64,000 bases of DNA from Taeniopygia guttata. Taxonomy: Eukaryota; Chordata; Aves; Passeriformes; Estrildidae. Positions within the stretch are counted from its first letter, which is position 1, and every line of letters begins with the position of its first letter. This document shows, piece after piece, positions 43,301 to 53,990 of this stretch. The notes beneath the pieces were generated by a model that saw only the letters and a program-made list of their open reading frames with translations, did no database searches and was not told the DNA's origin. Position numbers and translations under genes: made by a program. The stretch is taken from contig NC_133027.1 in assembly GCF_048771995.1 (NCBI RefSeq), positions 11,404,001 through 11,468,000 of the forward strand, written 5' to 3'.

Positions 43301-46300
43301 TCCTTGCTGAAAAGTTTCAACATGCATTTGTTTTAAGACAAATACTGTAAGCTATCTGTCTAAAAAACCTTTAAAATCTTGAATTTCAAAAATTGTGGAG
43401 CATTAAGATACTAGAAAGGAGATACCCTCATTAATTCACTCAAAATTGAGAAGGTACCTTTGTGTCAGAAGCTGCTGTATATATTACTATTTCATACTTT
43501 TTAGAAAACTTCTGTTGGTAATCTAAATAACTAGTAACTTGTATTTCATGTACCCTATTGAGTTTTCAGTTTGCATTCCTTTCTTTGTTTTTCTAGAAGT
43601 CTTTTGATGCACTGAGTCGTGTTACAATGGTAAAAATGGGGTGGATTTCAAAAGCCAGTGCTATCCAGAGAAAAGGCAGGTAATAAATGCCTCATAGTGG
43701 TTTCCATTTTGCAGATATCCACAGTCCTTTATGTTTAGAATAAAGCACACAACAGAATAGCTGTTTCTGGCCTAGTCCAGTGTTGTGTTGCATAGTGGCC
43801 AACACTCATTCTCTGCAGGTGAGTAGGCGTCAGCATGTATTTCCTTGGAATAATCTCCCAAGTTGTAGAAAAGTGACGCTCAGGCATTTCCCAAAGGTCT
43901 GGGTTGTTTTCCCCCCATTAATTTGTTCTCCTTCCTCTTTCTCCCATGTAGCACCAGCAGTCACAATGTCCAGTGGGGTGTTTTCACATCATGTCTGTCG
44001 GCAGAGGACTGCCTATTTCACTTTCTCCAAGCTATCCATGACTTAACAGGCCATGATTATATTCTTCCCAGCACTGTGGGTGAGGGCTCAGAAGTTTATG
44101 TAGCAACAAATGCCTGTTTAATCAATCATATTGGCATTAAGCTGCACATATGTACATAGATGTATATGACTGAGATAATTTGCTGGCTCTCATTCACTCA
44201 CAAGTTACTTCATCTTTATTCTACCTTTTACTCCAAGCATCACTTCTGTTTAGGGGATGTGAGGGGAAACAATAAAGTTTGCAACTGGTTCCTCACAACA
44301 AAGGGTGATTGAGATTTGAACTGGTCTTAGGTTAGCAAAAAACCCACAGCACTTTACATTAGATAAGCCTTGTTTTTCTTTCCTCCAGATTTCTCAGTGT
44401 TGGGTTAAAATTACAGTAAAAAATTGCCACACTCTCAAAAATACTTCATGATTAGAAAACTCTCACTTTGTGTGTGACTTAACAACACTTTCTTCATAGT
44501 ACTGCCTCTTCTTTTCCATTCTGAGTTTCTGTGTCTGTTTGTTGGCTTTTGGTTTTGTTTTTAGAAAGAAATCCTCATTTTCACAACCTTCCATATTTTA
44601 TTTTCAAGGGCTGGGCGCTGTCAGCCTGGAGTCTGCTTTCGTCTCTTCAGCAGGCTCCGATTTCAGAATATGTTGGAATTTCAATCTCCAGAACTTCTAA
44701 GAATGCCGCTTCAGGTGCATGTTCAGTTAGAAACTACAACTTTAAAAAATACAATGCCCTCAAACCATACTATTAATTGCAACAAATCATGTGTTTGGCG
44801 GCTGCTTCCAAATCTTGGTAATCTTTTTTTGTTCTGCCTTTTACCTTGCAGGAGATCTGTTTGTACACAAAAATTCTGGCTCCAATTAATTGTCCAATTG
44901 TAGACTTTCTTATGAAAGCGCCTGATCCTCCGCCTGCTGTAACTGTGAGAAATGCTGTGCATATGCTTAAGGTCAGAAAAGGAATAGGTTTAGATTGTAA
45001 TTGTGTTTGATCCCAAATTTGTGGTGTAGCAGTTTACTGACTTCAGTTTGTACTGAAGCTGTTTTTAATTACTTAAGGATGTTTTGAAGTTTTGTTTATT
45101 GTCTGTTTTCATTTTGTGTGTAGGGATGTGTTTTTCCATGTCAAGGGAAGAGAGTGCTTCAAAGTCTTGTCTCAGTTAATAGTTTGACTTGCTTCTGTAG
45201 TGTTTGGAAACAAGTCTAGTTAATGTCCATTATTCACATCCTTTCTGCTTTCACTGTAAATTGATTTTGTCCACTGTACCCATCCCCCTCTCCTTTATTT
45301 GTTTGTTTGTTTGTTTATGAACAGACCATAGATGCCATGGACCCTTGGGAAGATCTCACTGAGCTTGGTTATCACCTCACTGAATTACCTGTAGAGCCAC
45401 ACCTCGGTAAAATGGTGTTGTATGCTGTAGTTCTGAAGTGCCTGGATCCTGTTCTGACCATTGCCTGTGCTCTTGCCTGCCAAGACCCTTTTGTGCTGCC
45501 CACGCTGGCCTCCCAAAAGCGTGCAGCCGTGCTGTGCAGGAAGCGTTTTGCTGCCGGAACGTTCAGTGACCACATGGCCCTGCTCAGGGCTTTCCAGGTA
45601 GTCTTTCATTTCAGAGAGTACTAATCACAGCACATTCAAGCAAAATGCAGATGCACCAGTTGGATGTAGAGTGGCGGACTGTGATTAAGTGCTCAGAGAA
45701 GACTTTCTTTTTGCCTAGTGCCTTTCCTGTGTAAGGCATTACTTGGCAGTCTGGCTGGTCCACAGAAGAGGGAACTGTTTTTGTAGTATGTTTTGTTTCA
45801 AACATTATAAAATTTTGAATGTTCCAACAATGTGCCTCTTTGCATCCTACTACACTGAACTTTGAATCATGGTCTTAATGTAATGATCTTTATTTATTGT
45901 TTTAACTTGACATAATCATCACTGTAGTGTACACATAAAGAGAATCTAATTGTTGAACAGAAAAAATAATCTGGTTTGATACATTAACTTTTAGAGTGGC
46001 TTTTGCATTCATTTTATTGACATAAATGTAATATTTTTTAAAAATGCAGTTTTTAGTTTAAGTCCTTCAAATTAATAGGCAAATGTAAAAACATTTTCAG
46101 GCATGGCAGAAGGCACGCAGTGACGGCTGGGAGAGAGCCTTCTGTGAAAAGAACTTCCTATCCCAAGCCACAATGGAAACCATTGCAGGAATGAGAACAC
46201 AGGTGCTTGGCCAGCTTAGAGCCTCAGGTAGAGAAGTTGGAAACAATTTTAACATTGTTTTAAAGTCAAGCATATAGAAATTGTAACAAAAATCGTGTCC

Positions 46301-49300
46301 ACTGGTGTAATTTTCCTTAATCTGAAATACACCTTCATGCACACATTCATGCAGGGTATGGTGCAGATGAGGAATTGTGGCTGATCTAACTGAAAGCACC
46401 CTCATCTCCACATGCCACTGTATTTCATGTTTTAATGAATTATTCCCATAGGAAATGTCTTTATATTGTACAAAATAGTGGTATTCTGTGTTAGTATGAA
46501 ACCCCTTATCAGGAAGGATTTCAGTGTAATGGTTTCTTCTTGGTGCTGTTAAGGTTGGCAGTGGTGAAAAATGCTACAAAGAAGTCATTTATTTCACCTT
46601 TAGTTTCTGACTCCTTTTGAGAACCAAACACAAGCTAACATGGCACTGTTTTGTCTCTTTCATTTGTCAGGTTTTGTGAGAGCCAGAGGAGGAGCTGATA
46701 TTAGAGATGTTAATACTAACTCTGAGAACTGGGCTGTAATTAAAGGTGCCTTAGTGGCCGGGATGTATCCCAATCTTGTGCATGTAGACAGAGACAGCCT
46801 GGTGTTGACGGAATCAAAGGAGACGAAAGTGCGATTTCATCCTACCTCTGTTCTTGGTCAGTCTCAGTATAAAAAGGTAAAGACACTTTGAATTCATAGT
46901 TCAAAAAAAAGGGCACTAAAATCTGTCACGTGTTTTAGAAATGTCTTTTCCTATTTGTCAGTACTTTAAAAGCAGTATAGGCATTTAACACTACAGCTTT
47001 AGAAAATACCGTTCTACCCAGCTGATAGAATTGAAGTTGATTCATTTTTCCATCATTTCAATTAGTCTTTTCTCTAGATGGAACAAGGCAAAATGACAAA
47101 AAAACTGCCCTGCTATAAAATTGTTTTAAAGATATAATGATCCCTATTCTTAAAAGCAAGTTTTTCTCTGAAACTTTTTTTTAACATTTCTTTTTAAAGC
47201 AAAATATTTTGTTTTATCATGGTAGGATAATTTATGAATCTGGTTGAATTCTCTCACGCTTTTTTATGTGCATGTATATTTTTATATGTATATAATTGTA
47301 TGTGTATTTAGTTCTCAAAATACAGAATCATAGAATGGTTTGGGTTGTAAGGGACCTTAAAGCTTATCTCATTCCAACCCCTGCCACGGGCAGGGACACC
47401 TTCCACTAGTCCAGGTTGCTCAGAGCCCCACCCAGCCTGGCCTTGAGCACTGCCAGGTTGAGGCATCCATAGTGTCTCTGGATAAAATGAGAAATACGTT
47501 CAAATTTACATTAATTACAGGTAGAGGGTTTCATAGCCTGGTTTTACCTGCTCTTGCACAGATTGCCCCAGCAAATGGACAAGCTGCAGCCATCCAGGCT
47601 CTCCCTACAGACTGGCTTATATATGATGAAATGACGAGAGCTCACAAGACAGCAAACATCAGGTGCTGCTCTGTTGTGACACCTGTCACGGTGGCCCTCT
47701 TCTGTGGACCAGCCAGACTGCCAAGTAATGCCTTGCAGGCATCTTCATCCTTTCGAGGTACGCTGGAGTCTGGATTTGGGATGTTTCCGTTGCTATACAT
47801 CAGCGTGTGACATGGAAAACTTATTTTTCAGTAATATTTAATACATGTATTGGCTGATTCTGAACATAGCGCTGTTATAATTCCTGCAGCTATTCAGGAA
47901 GAGTTTGTTGGTTCTGTAATAAATCTCTCCATTTTGGGATTCCTTACATATTCAAGTCCATAAATTACACAGTTGTAGGGTCTCAGAAACTGTAGTATAG
48001 TTTGTAAGGAAAGAATACAGCCACAGTGTCTAATGAGAACTGTAGTACTGGTACTGAGAAGTGTAGTATGCATGTTCTTTTTCTACAGACTACTTTATTT
48101 GATACATTGAACCAGATTATTCAAACAGAATAATTTAGAAACAATCAATATGGCAAACACGTCATGTTGCTTCTAGCTAACACATACATTTTCAAGACAT
48201 GTTCTACTGATAATTTTTAATTTCAGTTAACTGTACTATTAACTGTGAGTAATAGAGAATATATAGAAATTTCCTTCTTTTTTTCTGATTTACATTGAGT
48301 CCTCTTGGAATGGAAGCAAAAAGAACTGCTTCTAGTTGTCATAGTTTGAATCAAACTAAAAGTCCAACTTATTTCTAGAGCTTTCCTGTCTTGCTTTTAA
48401 ACTGTGACCCTTAGAGTAGTGCTCATGTTGATTGAATTGCACTTAAGAAAAATAAAGAATCCTAATTAATAGCTATATGTATAGATTTTTTTTTTTTCTT
48501 ACTAGGTCTTTAGATCTGCTGTTTTACTAGGAAATAGAGGCATGTGTGATTTTGCAAACAGCTTTAGGCAAAAGTTGTATAGTGGCCTGTGGATACTGGT
48601 GAAGGTACATGACTTGGGTCACATCATATCAATACAGGTTTTTACACAGTAGGACCTTCAGCCGGTCTGGCTTGATTGCTGCTATCTGGAGCAAAGACTT
48701 TGCAGTGTATTTGCAGAAAAGAAGAGGTAGTTTTACAAATGTTTACATTTAAAGTCAATTTTAGAAGGAAAAACATTGTTGCTGGTAATACCGTAGTATG
48801 CGGGTTTTTGTGTAGAAATAATAGTAGAAAAAATATGGAAATGCTAATGCACCTTTTGTCTTTAATTCAGGGAGAGGGGTATCTAATGATAGCAGCGACA
48901 GTGAGATGGAGGACAAGACATCTGCTGATCTGGCACTGCTGAAGCTGGATGAATGGCTCTATCTCAAACTGGACCCTGAAGTAAGTAAGAAATTACTCCT
49001 GGGTTTGCTTCATGTAGAGGAATTGTAAAAAGATGTGAAAAGGTTTTTGTAACATTTGAGTAGCCAAGAATTTTCTCCAAGAATGTCATGGTCTATTTCG
49101 GTCTCTCAAACTAGGTACTCTGTGATTTAACCTTTACTTCACAAGCTCATCAATAATTAAACGGCTTCAATCCCCTTTGGCACAGAGTTGTCTGTCGCCT
49201 GAATCCGTGTATTCAACATCCAAGTTGCAGTGTTTCATCACCTATCACCCGTACCTTTCTATTCTTTTACTTGTCAGCAAAAAGAAAGAGAATAATTAGT

Positions 49301-51288
49301 CACCTAAGTCAACATTGAGAGTGCTCATCCCTCTTCCTCCATATTGATGTGGGTGTCCTGTCTCTCACAAAAGGGACCAGGAAAGCCTCAGCAATCCAGA
49401 TGCTGTTGGGTCTGTTTCAAAAACTTTCTGGGCAGTATGATGTTTTATATCTGAGCTTGGCAGTTTTGTCCCTTTCCACACGTCAGCAGATTCTGAAGAG
49501 ACTGGCAGACAAAAGATAATGGCTGCAAGGGACAGCAAGCTGCAGGTGACAGTGACTGCATAAGGGCCCTTCTGCTCCTTCTGGCCTCCTGTCCTGCCTG
49601 CATGGTGCTCCATCAGGCCATAGCACGAGCTGGGATAGCCAAAATCTGAACAGGAGCTGAGAGAACAGTCACATTGGCATATTGTGTTCTTCTTTCTTTG
49701 AGAGGATAACCAAAATCGGATCAAAAAAGGAGCACTTGAAGCTGAAGTTGCTGAAAGAAAGTTGCTGTCAGATTTTGGAAGGATAAATTTCAAAACCTCT
49801 TTGAAATAGAAGTCTTTATGTCATTGAGGAGCTGTGGCTGTGGTAGGAGGCAGTTTATGGGTCATGAAACACACAACTTTACCAACTCTAATAATAATAC
49901 TCTCTCTCCTAGACATGTCCAGAAGAGTGATTTTTTTTAATTTATTGTAATGGAAGCATTTCTGGTAGCAGAATTAGACAATAGTCTTCTGAATTTAGTC
50001 ATCACATTTGACCAGGTGTCTATGTAAGAAAAATATCACTTAGAGCTCTTTTCCATCAACTATGACTGAAGAGTGCATGAGTAGAGACTGATTTGAGAGC
50101 AAGGGCATAAAGCATGAAAGGATTGGGTTTTCTTGAAAGATAAGAAGGAAAAAAAAAAGGTCTGTGGAATTACAATACAAAGCTAAGTTTATTACTGAGC
50201 TAAATGAAATGTTTCCAAAATTACCTTGCACCCAAGGAAAAGAAAGCAAATTAACATCTTAATTTAAATATGGATTATTCCCCTTCCCCAAGACCTTAGT
50301 CTTGCCTTTAATTGTGGGCCCCGTTTATATTAGAATGCCAGGTGCTGCCTGATATGGAAAAGACAGGGTTCTCTTACCTGTGTGATCTAATTTTCATCAG
50401 TATTTAACAGAATTGGAATTTATTGCAGGCTGCTGGTATGCTGCTGCAACTCAGGCAGAAGTGGCACAGCTTGTTTCTGCGTCGCATGCGAGCTCCTTCT
50501 AAGCTGTGGTCTGAGGTTGATGAAACAACTGTAAGAGCAATTACAGCTGTTCTGAGTGCTGAAGAACAGTCTGCAGGTCTACAGCAGCCTTCAGGAATTG
50601 GCCAGAGACCAAGGCCTGTGACTTGTGAAGAACTTCCTTTGGCATCTACATGGATGTCAAGCAACAGCAGAAACAGCTCAACAGAAACAGAATTGTCTGA
50701 CTTCTCTCATGCTGAAAAGTAAGATGCTGAGGTCTTCTGCTCACTGTAGGTTGCAGTTTATGTATACAAGTATCACTTAAGTTTCTGCTAGTAATAGGAG
50801 GTGGAAACAGCGGAAGTACAGTTTGAAGGTGTTATACTGTTGTATGCTGCATTGTAGTCCCAAAGAGAAGTATTTCATACCTGGGGCTGCTGTTGGAGAG
50901 AGCAGTCAGGAATATTGTCCATGAATTGTGATGTTTGAGAAGTAGCAGAAGAAGTTTAGCATTAAAAAGCAATGAATGGTCAGTATGAGTTTTTAGTTAG
51001 GCTTTAATAGATTTTGTAGTTGCTGTAATACATGTGGTCATGCAGTAGGCTGGCAGGTCGATGTAAATTTTCAGTGACTGCTTGTGAAACTCAAAGTATG
51101 TCCTTTGTAGGGTTTCAGTGAAATCTACTTCTCCTGCACTCCACCAGCCAAAGAAGTACAAAGAAAAAGACATTTTGCTCTCCAGACAATTCTCAGATGA
51201 CAGATCCGCTCAGTCCTCAGTGAAGCCTGCAGACAGCAGTAGCTATTCCAACGCCTGTGCTACTCCTTCTTCTCCAGTGTCGGGAAAG
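28161..51288 (+). CDS. YTHDC2: YTHDC2, 3'-5' RNA helicase and m6A reader (26 exons; YTH end not found)
   Basis: YTHDC2 is a mainly cytoplasmic ATP-dependent RNA helicase that works with MEIOC and XRN1 to drive the mitosis-to-meiosis switch in germ cells. It binds m6A through a C-terminal YTH domain. Twenty-six exons join in phase to 1269 codons without a stop. Domains in order: R3H (residues ~40-110), DEAH-type helicase with [10 protein letters not shown] and DEVH, ankyrin repeats (~500-555) inserted between the RecA lobes, motif V/VI ([18 protein letters not shown]), and HA2/OB region. All introns are GT-AG except intron 15 (GC-AG). The YTH domain (about 150 residues in relatives) is not seen before the window end, so the gene probably continues beyond it. 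Confidence 0.96.
28437..28902 (+). mobile_element. CR1 LINE 3' fragment in YTHDC2 intron 1
   Basis: This is a typical avian CR1 3' end. It starts with the GCTGTGTCCAGCTCTGGG region and includes GGTTGGTCCTGTTTAGCCC-like and GGTGACCCTGCAGG-like blocks. It ends in ATTCTGTGGTTCTGT. It is 5'-truncated, as CR1 copies usually are. Confidence 0.88.
28970..29060 (+). CDS. YTHDC2: YTHDC2 exon 2
   Basis: This exon encodes [19 protein letters not shown], the body of the R3H single-stranded nucleic-acid-binding domain. It has an AG acceptor and a GTGAGT donor. Confidence 0.95.
29441..29634 (+). CDS. YTHDC2: YTHDC2 exon 3
   Basis: It begins [13 protein letters not shown], the end of the R3H fold, then [18 protein letters not shown]. 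It has a CAG acceptor and a GTACGT donor. Confidence 0.95.
31221..31420 (+). CDS. YTHDC2: YTHDC2 exon 4 (helicase motif I)
   Basis: It carries [19 protein letters not shown] and the Walker A motif [10 protein letters not shown] that binds ATP. The donor is GTATGT. A frame reading past 31420 into the intron is not coding. Confidence 0.96.
32036..32202 (+). CDS. YTHDC2: YTHDC2 exon 5 (motif Ia)
   Basis: It encodes [13 protein letters not shown] and the RNA-contacting motif Ia [17 protein letters not shown], then [12 protein letters not shown]. The donor is GTACTA. Confidence 0.96.
32490..32512. repeat. 23-base poly-C tract in intron 5
   Basis: An uninterrupted run of 23 C follows a pyrimidine-rich stretch. 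The complementary G run could form a quadruplex. The exact length may be affected by assembly. Confidence 0.9.
33490..34260 (+). repeat. Avian interspersed repeat with internal ~30-40-bp units, intron 5
   Basis: The segment is GC-rich against its surroundings. It contains repeated phrases of the type GGAGCA(G), CTGCAGCCCATGGGAAGGACC and GGAGAAGCTCGTGGAGGACCC. The style matches multi-copy bird repeats probably derived from LTR elements, but I cannot name the family. Long frames on both strands here are repeat artefacts. Confidence 0.5.
34646..34748 (+). CDS. YTHDC2: YTHDC2 exon 6 (motif Ib region)
   Basis: It encodes [20 protein letters not shown] then THVIV. The DEAH-type helicase motif Ib usually has Arg after LL, and here it is Gly. 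The exon ends just before DEVH, with donor GTGAGC. Confidence 0.95.
35920..36076 (+). CDS. YTHDC2: YTHDC2 exon 7 (motifs II and III)
   Basis: It starts with [14 protein letters not shown], the Walker B box for ATP hydrolysis. [20 protein letters not shown] follows at motif III. The donor is GTAAGT. Confidence 0.96.
38219..38326 (+). CDS. YTHDC2: YTHDC2 exon 8
   Basis: It encodes [19 protein letters not shown] then a Lys/Glu-rich linker (YKEKKQQ). It links RecA1 to the ankyrin insert side. Confidence 0.95.
39406..39554 (+). CDS. YTHDC2: YTHDC2 exon 9
   Basis: This is a variable charged linker followed by [17 protein letters not shown]. The donor is GTAAGT. Confidence 0.94.
39956..40091 (+). 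CDS. YTHDC2: YTHDC2 exon 10
   Basis: It encodes [19 protein letters not shown] and [20 protein letters not shown], helices preceding the ankyrin repeats. Confidence 0.95.
40442..40568 (+). CDS. YTHDC2: YTHDC2 exon 11 (ankyrin)
   Basis: It encodes [19 protein letters not shown] and [19 protein letters not shown], the first ankyrin repeat inserted between the two RecA lobes. Confidence 0.95.
41543..41608 (+). CDS. YTHDC2: YTHDC2 exon 12 (ankyrin)
   Basis: This 66-base exon encodes [19 protein letters not shown], the second ankyrin repeat. The donor is GTCAGT. Confidence 0.94.
42381..42559 (+). CDS. YTHDC2: YTHDC2 exon 13
   Basis: It encodes [20 protein letters not shown] and [19 protein letters not shown], the start of RecA2. 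The donor is GTAGGT. Confidence 0.95.
42711..42807 (+). CDS. YTHDC2: YTHDC2 exon 14 (motif IV region)
   Basis: It encodes [20 protein letters not shown], a conserved RecA2 strand of DEAH helicases. The donor is GTAAAA. Confidence 0.95.
42884..42971 (+). CDS. YTHDC2: YTHDC2 exon 15 (ends at a GC donor)
   Basis: It encodes [20 protein letters not shown] then GIRKI. Codon phase requires the exon to end at ATT 42971, leaving GCAAGT as donor. Confidence 0.93.
43071..43151 (+). CDS. YTHDC2: YTHDC2 exon 16 (motif V)
   Basis: It encodes [20 protein letters not shown] then DSGKVKE. The core of motif V couples ATP and RNA binding. The donor is GTAGGA. Confidence 0.96.
43597..43679 (+). CDS. YTHDC2: YTHDC2 exon 17
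   Basis: It encodes [20 protein letters not shown] then SAIQRKG, leading into motif VI. The donor is GTAATA. Confidence 0.94.
44609..44714 (+). CDS. YTHDC2: YTHDC2 exon 18 (motif VI)
   Basis: It continues [20 protein letters not shown]. The arginine fingers of motif VI (QRKGRAGR) span exons 17 and 18. The donor is GTGCAT, and frames running on from it are intronic. Confidence 0.95.
44852..44971 (+). CDS. YTHDC2: YTHDC2 exon 19
   Basis: It encodes [20 protein letters not shown] then [16 protein letters not shown], the winged-helix link to HA2. Confidence 0.95.
45325..45597 (+). CDS. YTHDC2: YTHDC2 exon 20 (HA2 domain)
   Basis: It encodes [27 protein letters not shown] and [20 protein letters not shown]. 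This helicase-associated HA2 domain contacts RNA in DEAH helicases. The donor is GTAGTC. Confidence 0.96.
46101..46227 (+). CDS. YTHDC2: YTHDC2 exon 21
   Basis: It encodes [20 protein letters not shown] and [18 protein letters not shown]. The donor is GTAGAG. Confidence 0.95.
46671..46876 (+). CDS. YTHDC2: YTHDC2 exon 22 (OB-fold start)
   Basis: It encodes [38 protein letters not shown] and [10 protein letters not shown], the start of the OB-fold. The donor is GTAAAG. Confidence 0.95.
47322..47473 (-). mobile_element. CR1 LINE 3' fragment, minus strand, intron 22
   Basis: It starts ACAGAATCATAGAATGGTTT on the + strand, the reverse complement of a CR1 tail. It continues through CATTCCAACCCCTGCC and CCCAGCCTGGCCTTGAGCAC. 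The copy is truncated at about 150 bp. Confidence 0.9.
47562..47757 (+). CDS. YTHDC2: YTHDC2 exon 23 (OB-fold end)
   Basis: It encodes [40 protein letters not shown] and ALFCGPARL. The donor is GTACGC. Confidence 0.95.
48871..48980 (+). CDS. YTHDC2: YTHDC2 exon 24
   Basis: It encodes an acidic Ser-rich linker ([20 protein letters not shown]) then [13 protein letters not shown]. The donor is GTAAGT. Confidence 0.94.
50429..50718 (+). CDS. YTHDC2: YTHDC2 exon 25
   Basis: It encodes [40 protein letters not shown] and a Ser-rich tail. The donor is GTAAGA at 50719. Confidence 0.95.
51111..51288 (+). CDS. YTHDC2: YTHDC2 exon 26, last exon found
   Basis: It encodes [20 protein letters not shown] and a Ser-rich low-complexity linker ending SSPVSGK. 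The donor is GTAGAG at 51289. In relatives the YTH domain follows in later exons. Confidence 0.93.
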
Positions 51289-52069
51289 GTAGAGTTCTCT
51301 AACATATTACCCTGCTCTTCCAGAGTAATAGAATTTCTTGCTGATATCATTCTGCAGTTAGGTATTTTACTGATAAATTAGGAACCTAACGTAGCTTTTC
51401 ATTTGTAACACTGCATAATACTTCCTTCTGGAACTTAAAAATCTAGACTAAATATCCTTGTTTCACTAGTTTAATACAGCAAAAATAATTTGTAGACTGC
51501 TGAGGTGAAGCTATCCAAAGTAGAAAAAATGAGATTTTAAAAAAACCCCAAACTTGTTCTAATAAACATGTATTAGTTTTTTTCAACTACATGAGTATAT
51601 TATATACACACTTCTGAAGTTTTTGGATTCTGCCTTTCTCGGCTTCCATAATAGATTTTCAATATCAATACTGATTCTGTCTTATCTGCCTTACTATGAC
51701 TGATTTTTGTGATGGTTATTTGAACAAAGTACACATTTTTAATGAGATTACTGTGACAGTTGTCACATATACTTGAATAGTAGACTGCAGTAACACTAAG
51801 GAGATCATTGAGAGGAAACTTCATGGACTCATTGGAGGATGTAGTAATTCCTCTTGAATCTTTCAGCTTTTAAATTAAGACAGCGTAAAAGGAAGAAAAC
51901 ATGTTTCCTGAATATAGAAATGCGAGTAGTGTGCTGTAGGCTACACTCTAGGATGCTTAATTTTGGTGTCATCTCAAGGTCTGTCAGACTTTAACCAATT
52001 CTAATTAGTCACTAGACTTTTTAATCCTATTCTGCTCTACTTGTTTCTTGCCCCTCATGGATGAATTAC
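51289..52069 (+). other. YTHDC2: Start of YTHDC2 intron 26
   Basis: AT-rich intronic sequence without recognisable repeats or exons. It is bounded on the right by the ERV4 LTR. Confidence 0.6.
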
Positions 52070-52446
52070 TGTGGAAGGGGCTAACAGCAGGCCTGTTAGC
52101 TAAAGGAGCGAAAAGAAGCTGAGAGGCAAGAAGAAGCTGTTAAAGAGCTCTCTCCAAGGCTGCTACCAAGGAGACTGAGAGAAGAGAAGAACTGAAGAAA
52201 GATAAGGAGAGCACTGCAGACGGACAAAGTATTTTTAGAAAGTTAACTAAAGTCACTGTTACTGTTCACCAGTGGTGTTATGTTGATTTTTTTGTGGCCA
52301 ATAGTTGGGGTAGAAGAAGTATAAACAATTAGAAAGTTTATAAAAGGTCAGCCATGTTCGATAATAAAGAATTGCCATCTGAGACCGCCTGTGGTCTGTG
52401 CTTTGTGTCGCGACCGCCTCGGCATACAGTGTATATACCAGTGACA
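52070..52446 (+). mobile_element. ERV4 5' LTR
   Basis: This runs from TGTGGAAGGGG to CAGTGACA (377 bp). It has TTTATAAAAGG near 52338, AATAAA near 52362 and a PBS three bases after the end. It is unlike the other LTRs here. No 3' partner is seen. Confidence 0.8.
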
Positions 52447-52448
52447 GC

Positions 52449-52466
52449 TGGTGCCCACCGCGTGGA
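52449..52466 (+). other. ERV4 primer-binding site, possibly tRNA-Lys-like
   Basis: TGGTGCCCACCGCGTGGA follows the LTR end. It partly resembles a tRNA-Lys(1,2)-type PBS with mismatches and an extra base. The primer identity is uncertain. Confidence 0.5.
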
Positions 52467-52659
52467 GCAACAGCCTGAACAGCGTGGTCAGTCTGGAGCC
52501 ACGCGGGGTCCCAGCTCCCAGCCGTGACCCACTGGGGAGCAGCGGGGGAGGCGGCGCTGGTGCGGCTGAGAGTGGCGTGTGGAAGCCACAGGGAGGTCCA
52601 GACTTGATTTTCTCCTATCAAGACACCTGGAAGCAGGTGAGGCACCAACTAGTAATAAT

Positions 52660-53990
52660 GGGAAATAAATCTAAAGAGGAAGAGACTGTTTTGGCTACAT
52701 GGAAAGCTTTGTTAAGATATAAGGGAATTAATACTTCAGACTATACCCTTCGTAGTATATTGCTGTGGGCTAGATCATAGGATTTTGCCACTGATCCTGA
52801 CACAGCATTTAGTGTTAAAACTTGGAAAAAAGTCAGGGACAGGCTGTGGGAAGTCATCTGAGCAGGAGATAAAACTTGTCAATCTAGTTGTTACTTGGAG
52901 ATCGCTTTTTGAGGCATTAAAGGAATGGAAAACAGCGGGAACAAGCAGAGTACAACGTGGATGAAGATTTGGGGTTGATAAAGGAGTCTGATGGGAGGGA
53001 TGAGTCAGATGGGGCCTTTGATGGGGAACTTGTTGAATACATCCTTGAAGAAGGTGCAGGTGCCCATGGAAGTTACCAGGCAGGCTACCAAAGCTTCCAG
53101 GAAAGTTGCCAGAGCTTCTGGGCTGGATGCTGAAGCTTTTGGGAAAGCTGCTAAGGTTTCTGGGCAGACTGCCAAAGTACCTCCTTATCAGACTCCTAAG
53201 CCTCTTTATCTCACACCTGCACAGCAGCTTGCAGCGGTCCCCGTATACACTACACCACTGCGCCAGTTAGCTGAAATGTCTTTAGCAGAGAGACAAACCC
53301 AGCTGTCTGCCCCCTGCTCCCCTCTGACACTGTTGAGGCAGGATGGGAATGAATAGACTTTGTTCAGAAGGCTGAGACTATAACTCTGATTTATTTCAAA
53401 ATACATCGCTCTTTTATACAGAGCTTCGTGCAGACCAACTCTATTGGTCCTGAAGTGAAAACCTCTCACTCTATTGGTGTGCAGTGAATGACATACAGTA
53501 GGAGAACCCAATTATAAACAATGTGAACTACAAGAGAGATAAAGAACCTATTTACATTCTTTCTCAACACTTTCTCAAGCTTCTACCTGGTTAGAAACTT
53601 TATGTTTTCTCTTTGACTGAATCTAAGACCTACACCCCTCCACTCTAGCCCAGCCATTTGCCCTCCCCGCCCCCTTCTGAGCTGCATGAACAGTTTGCAA
53701 GGTCGTATCCTCCATTGCTGGACAGTGACAGCAAATCAAGTGAAGAGTCACCCGCAGTAACGCCTGAGTTGGGGCAGGGAACTGTTGACAGTTCACCTTC
53801 TAATAGATCTAGCCCTGCTGCCCCACGGACTTTGCCTCTGTGTCAAGTAACTGTGCTTCCATGAGAGCCTCAGAAGTTTTGGGAATTTGTTAGGAAGAAA
53901 GCAGCTGAAGAAAAAAATGGGGACCTAATAGAAAGATTAGGTGCCCTAAAAGTACCTCAGGAGCAGAGTGTTAACGCAAATGTTGCCTGT
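52660..53990 (+). pseudogene. gag: ERV4 partial gag, broken and interrupted
   Basis: ATG 52660 gives MGNKSKEEETVLATWKALL, a myristoylated matrix start of class II type. A stop follows at 52778, and further matrix-like residues (KTWKKVRDRLWEV) continue downstream. From 52991 a shifted frame carries a region of about 7-residue repeats rich in Ala, Lys and Ser, ending at 53354. After an inserted LTR, gag-like sequence (SYPPLLDSDSKSSEESP, then FWEFVRKKAAEE) continues to about 53990. No capsid, NC or pol is present. Confidence 0.7.
53361..53569 (-). mobile_element. Short LTR inserted in ERV4 gag, minus strand
   Basis: Read on the minus strand, the segment starts TGTTGAGAAAG and ends TTCTGAACA. 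Between them are two copies of the CCAATAGAGT box, TATAAAAG and AATAAA in promoter order. I could not find a clean flanking duplication, so the edges are approximate. Confidence 0.65.
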
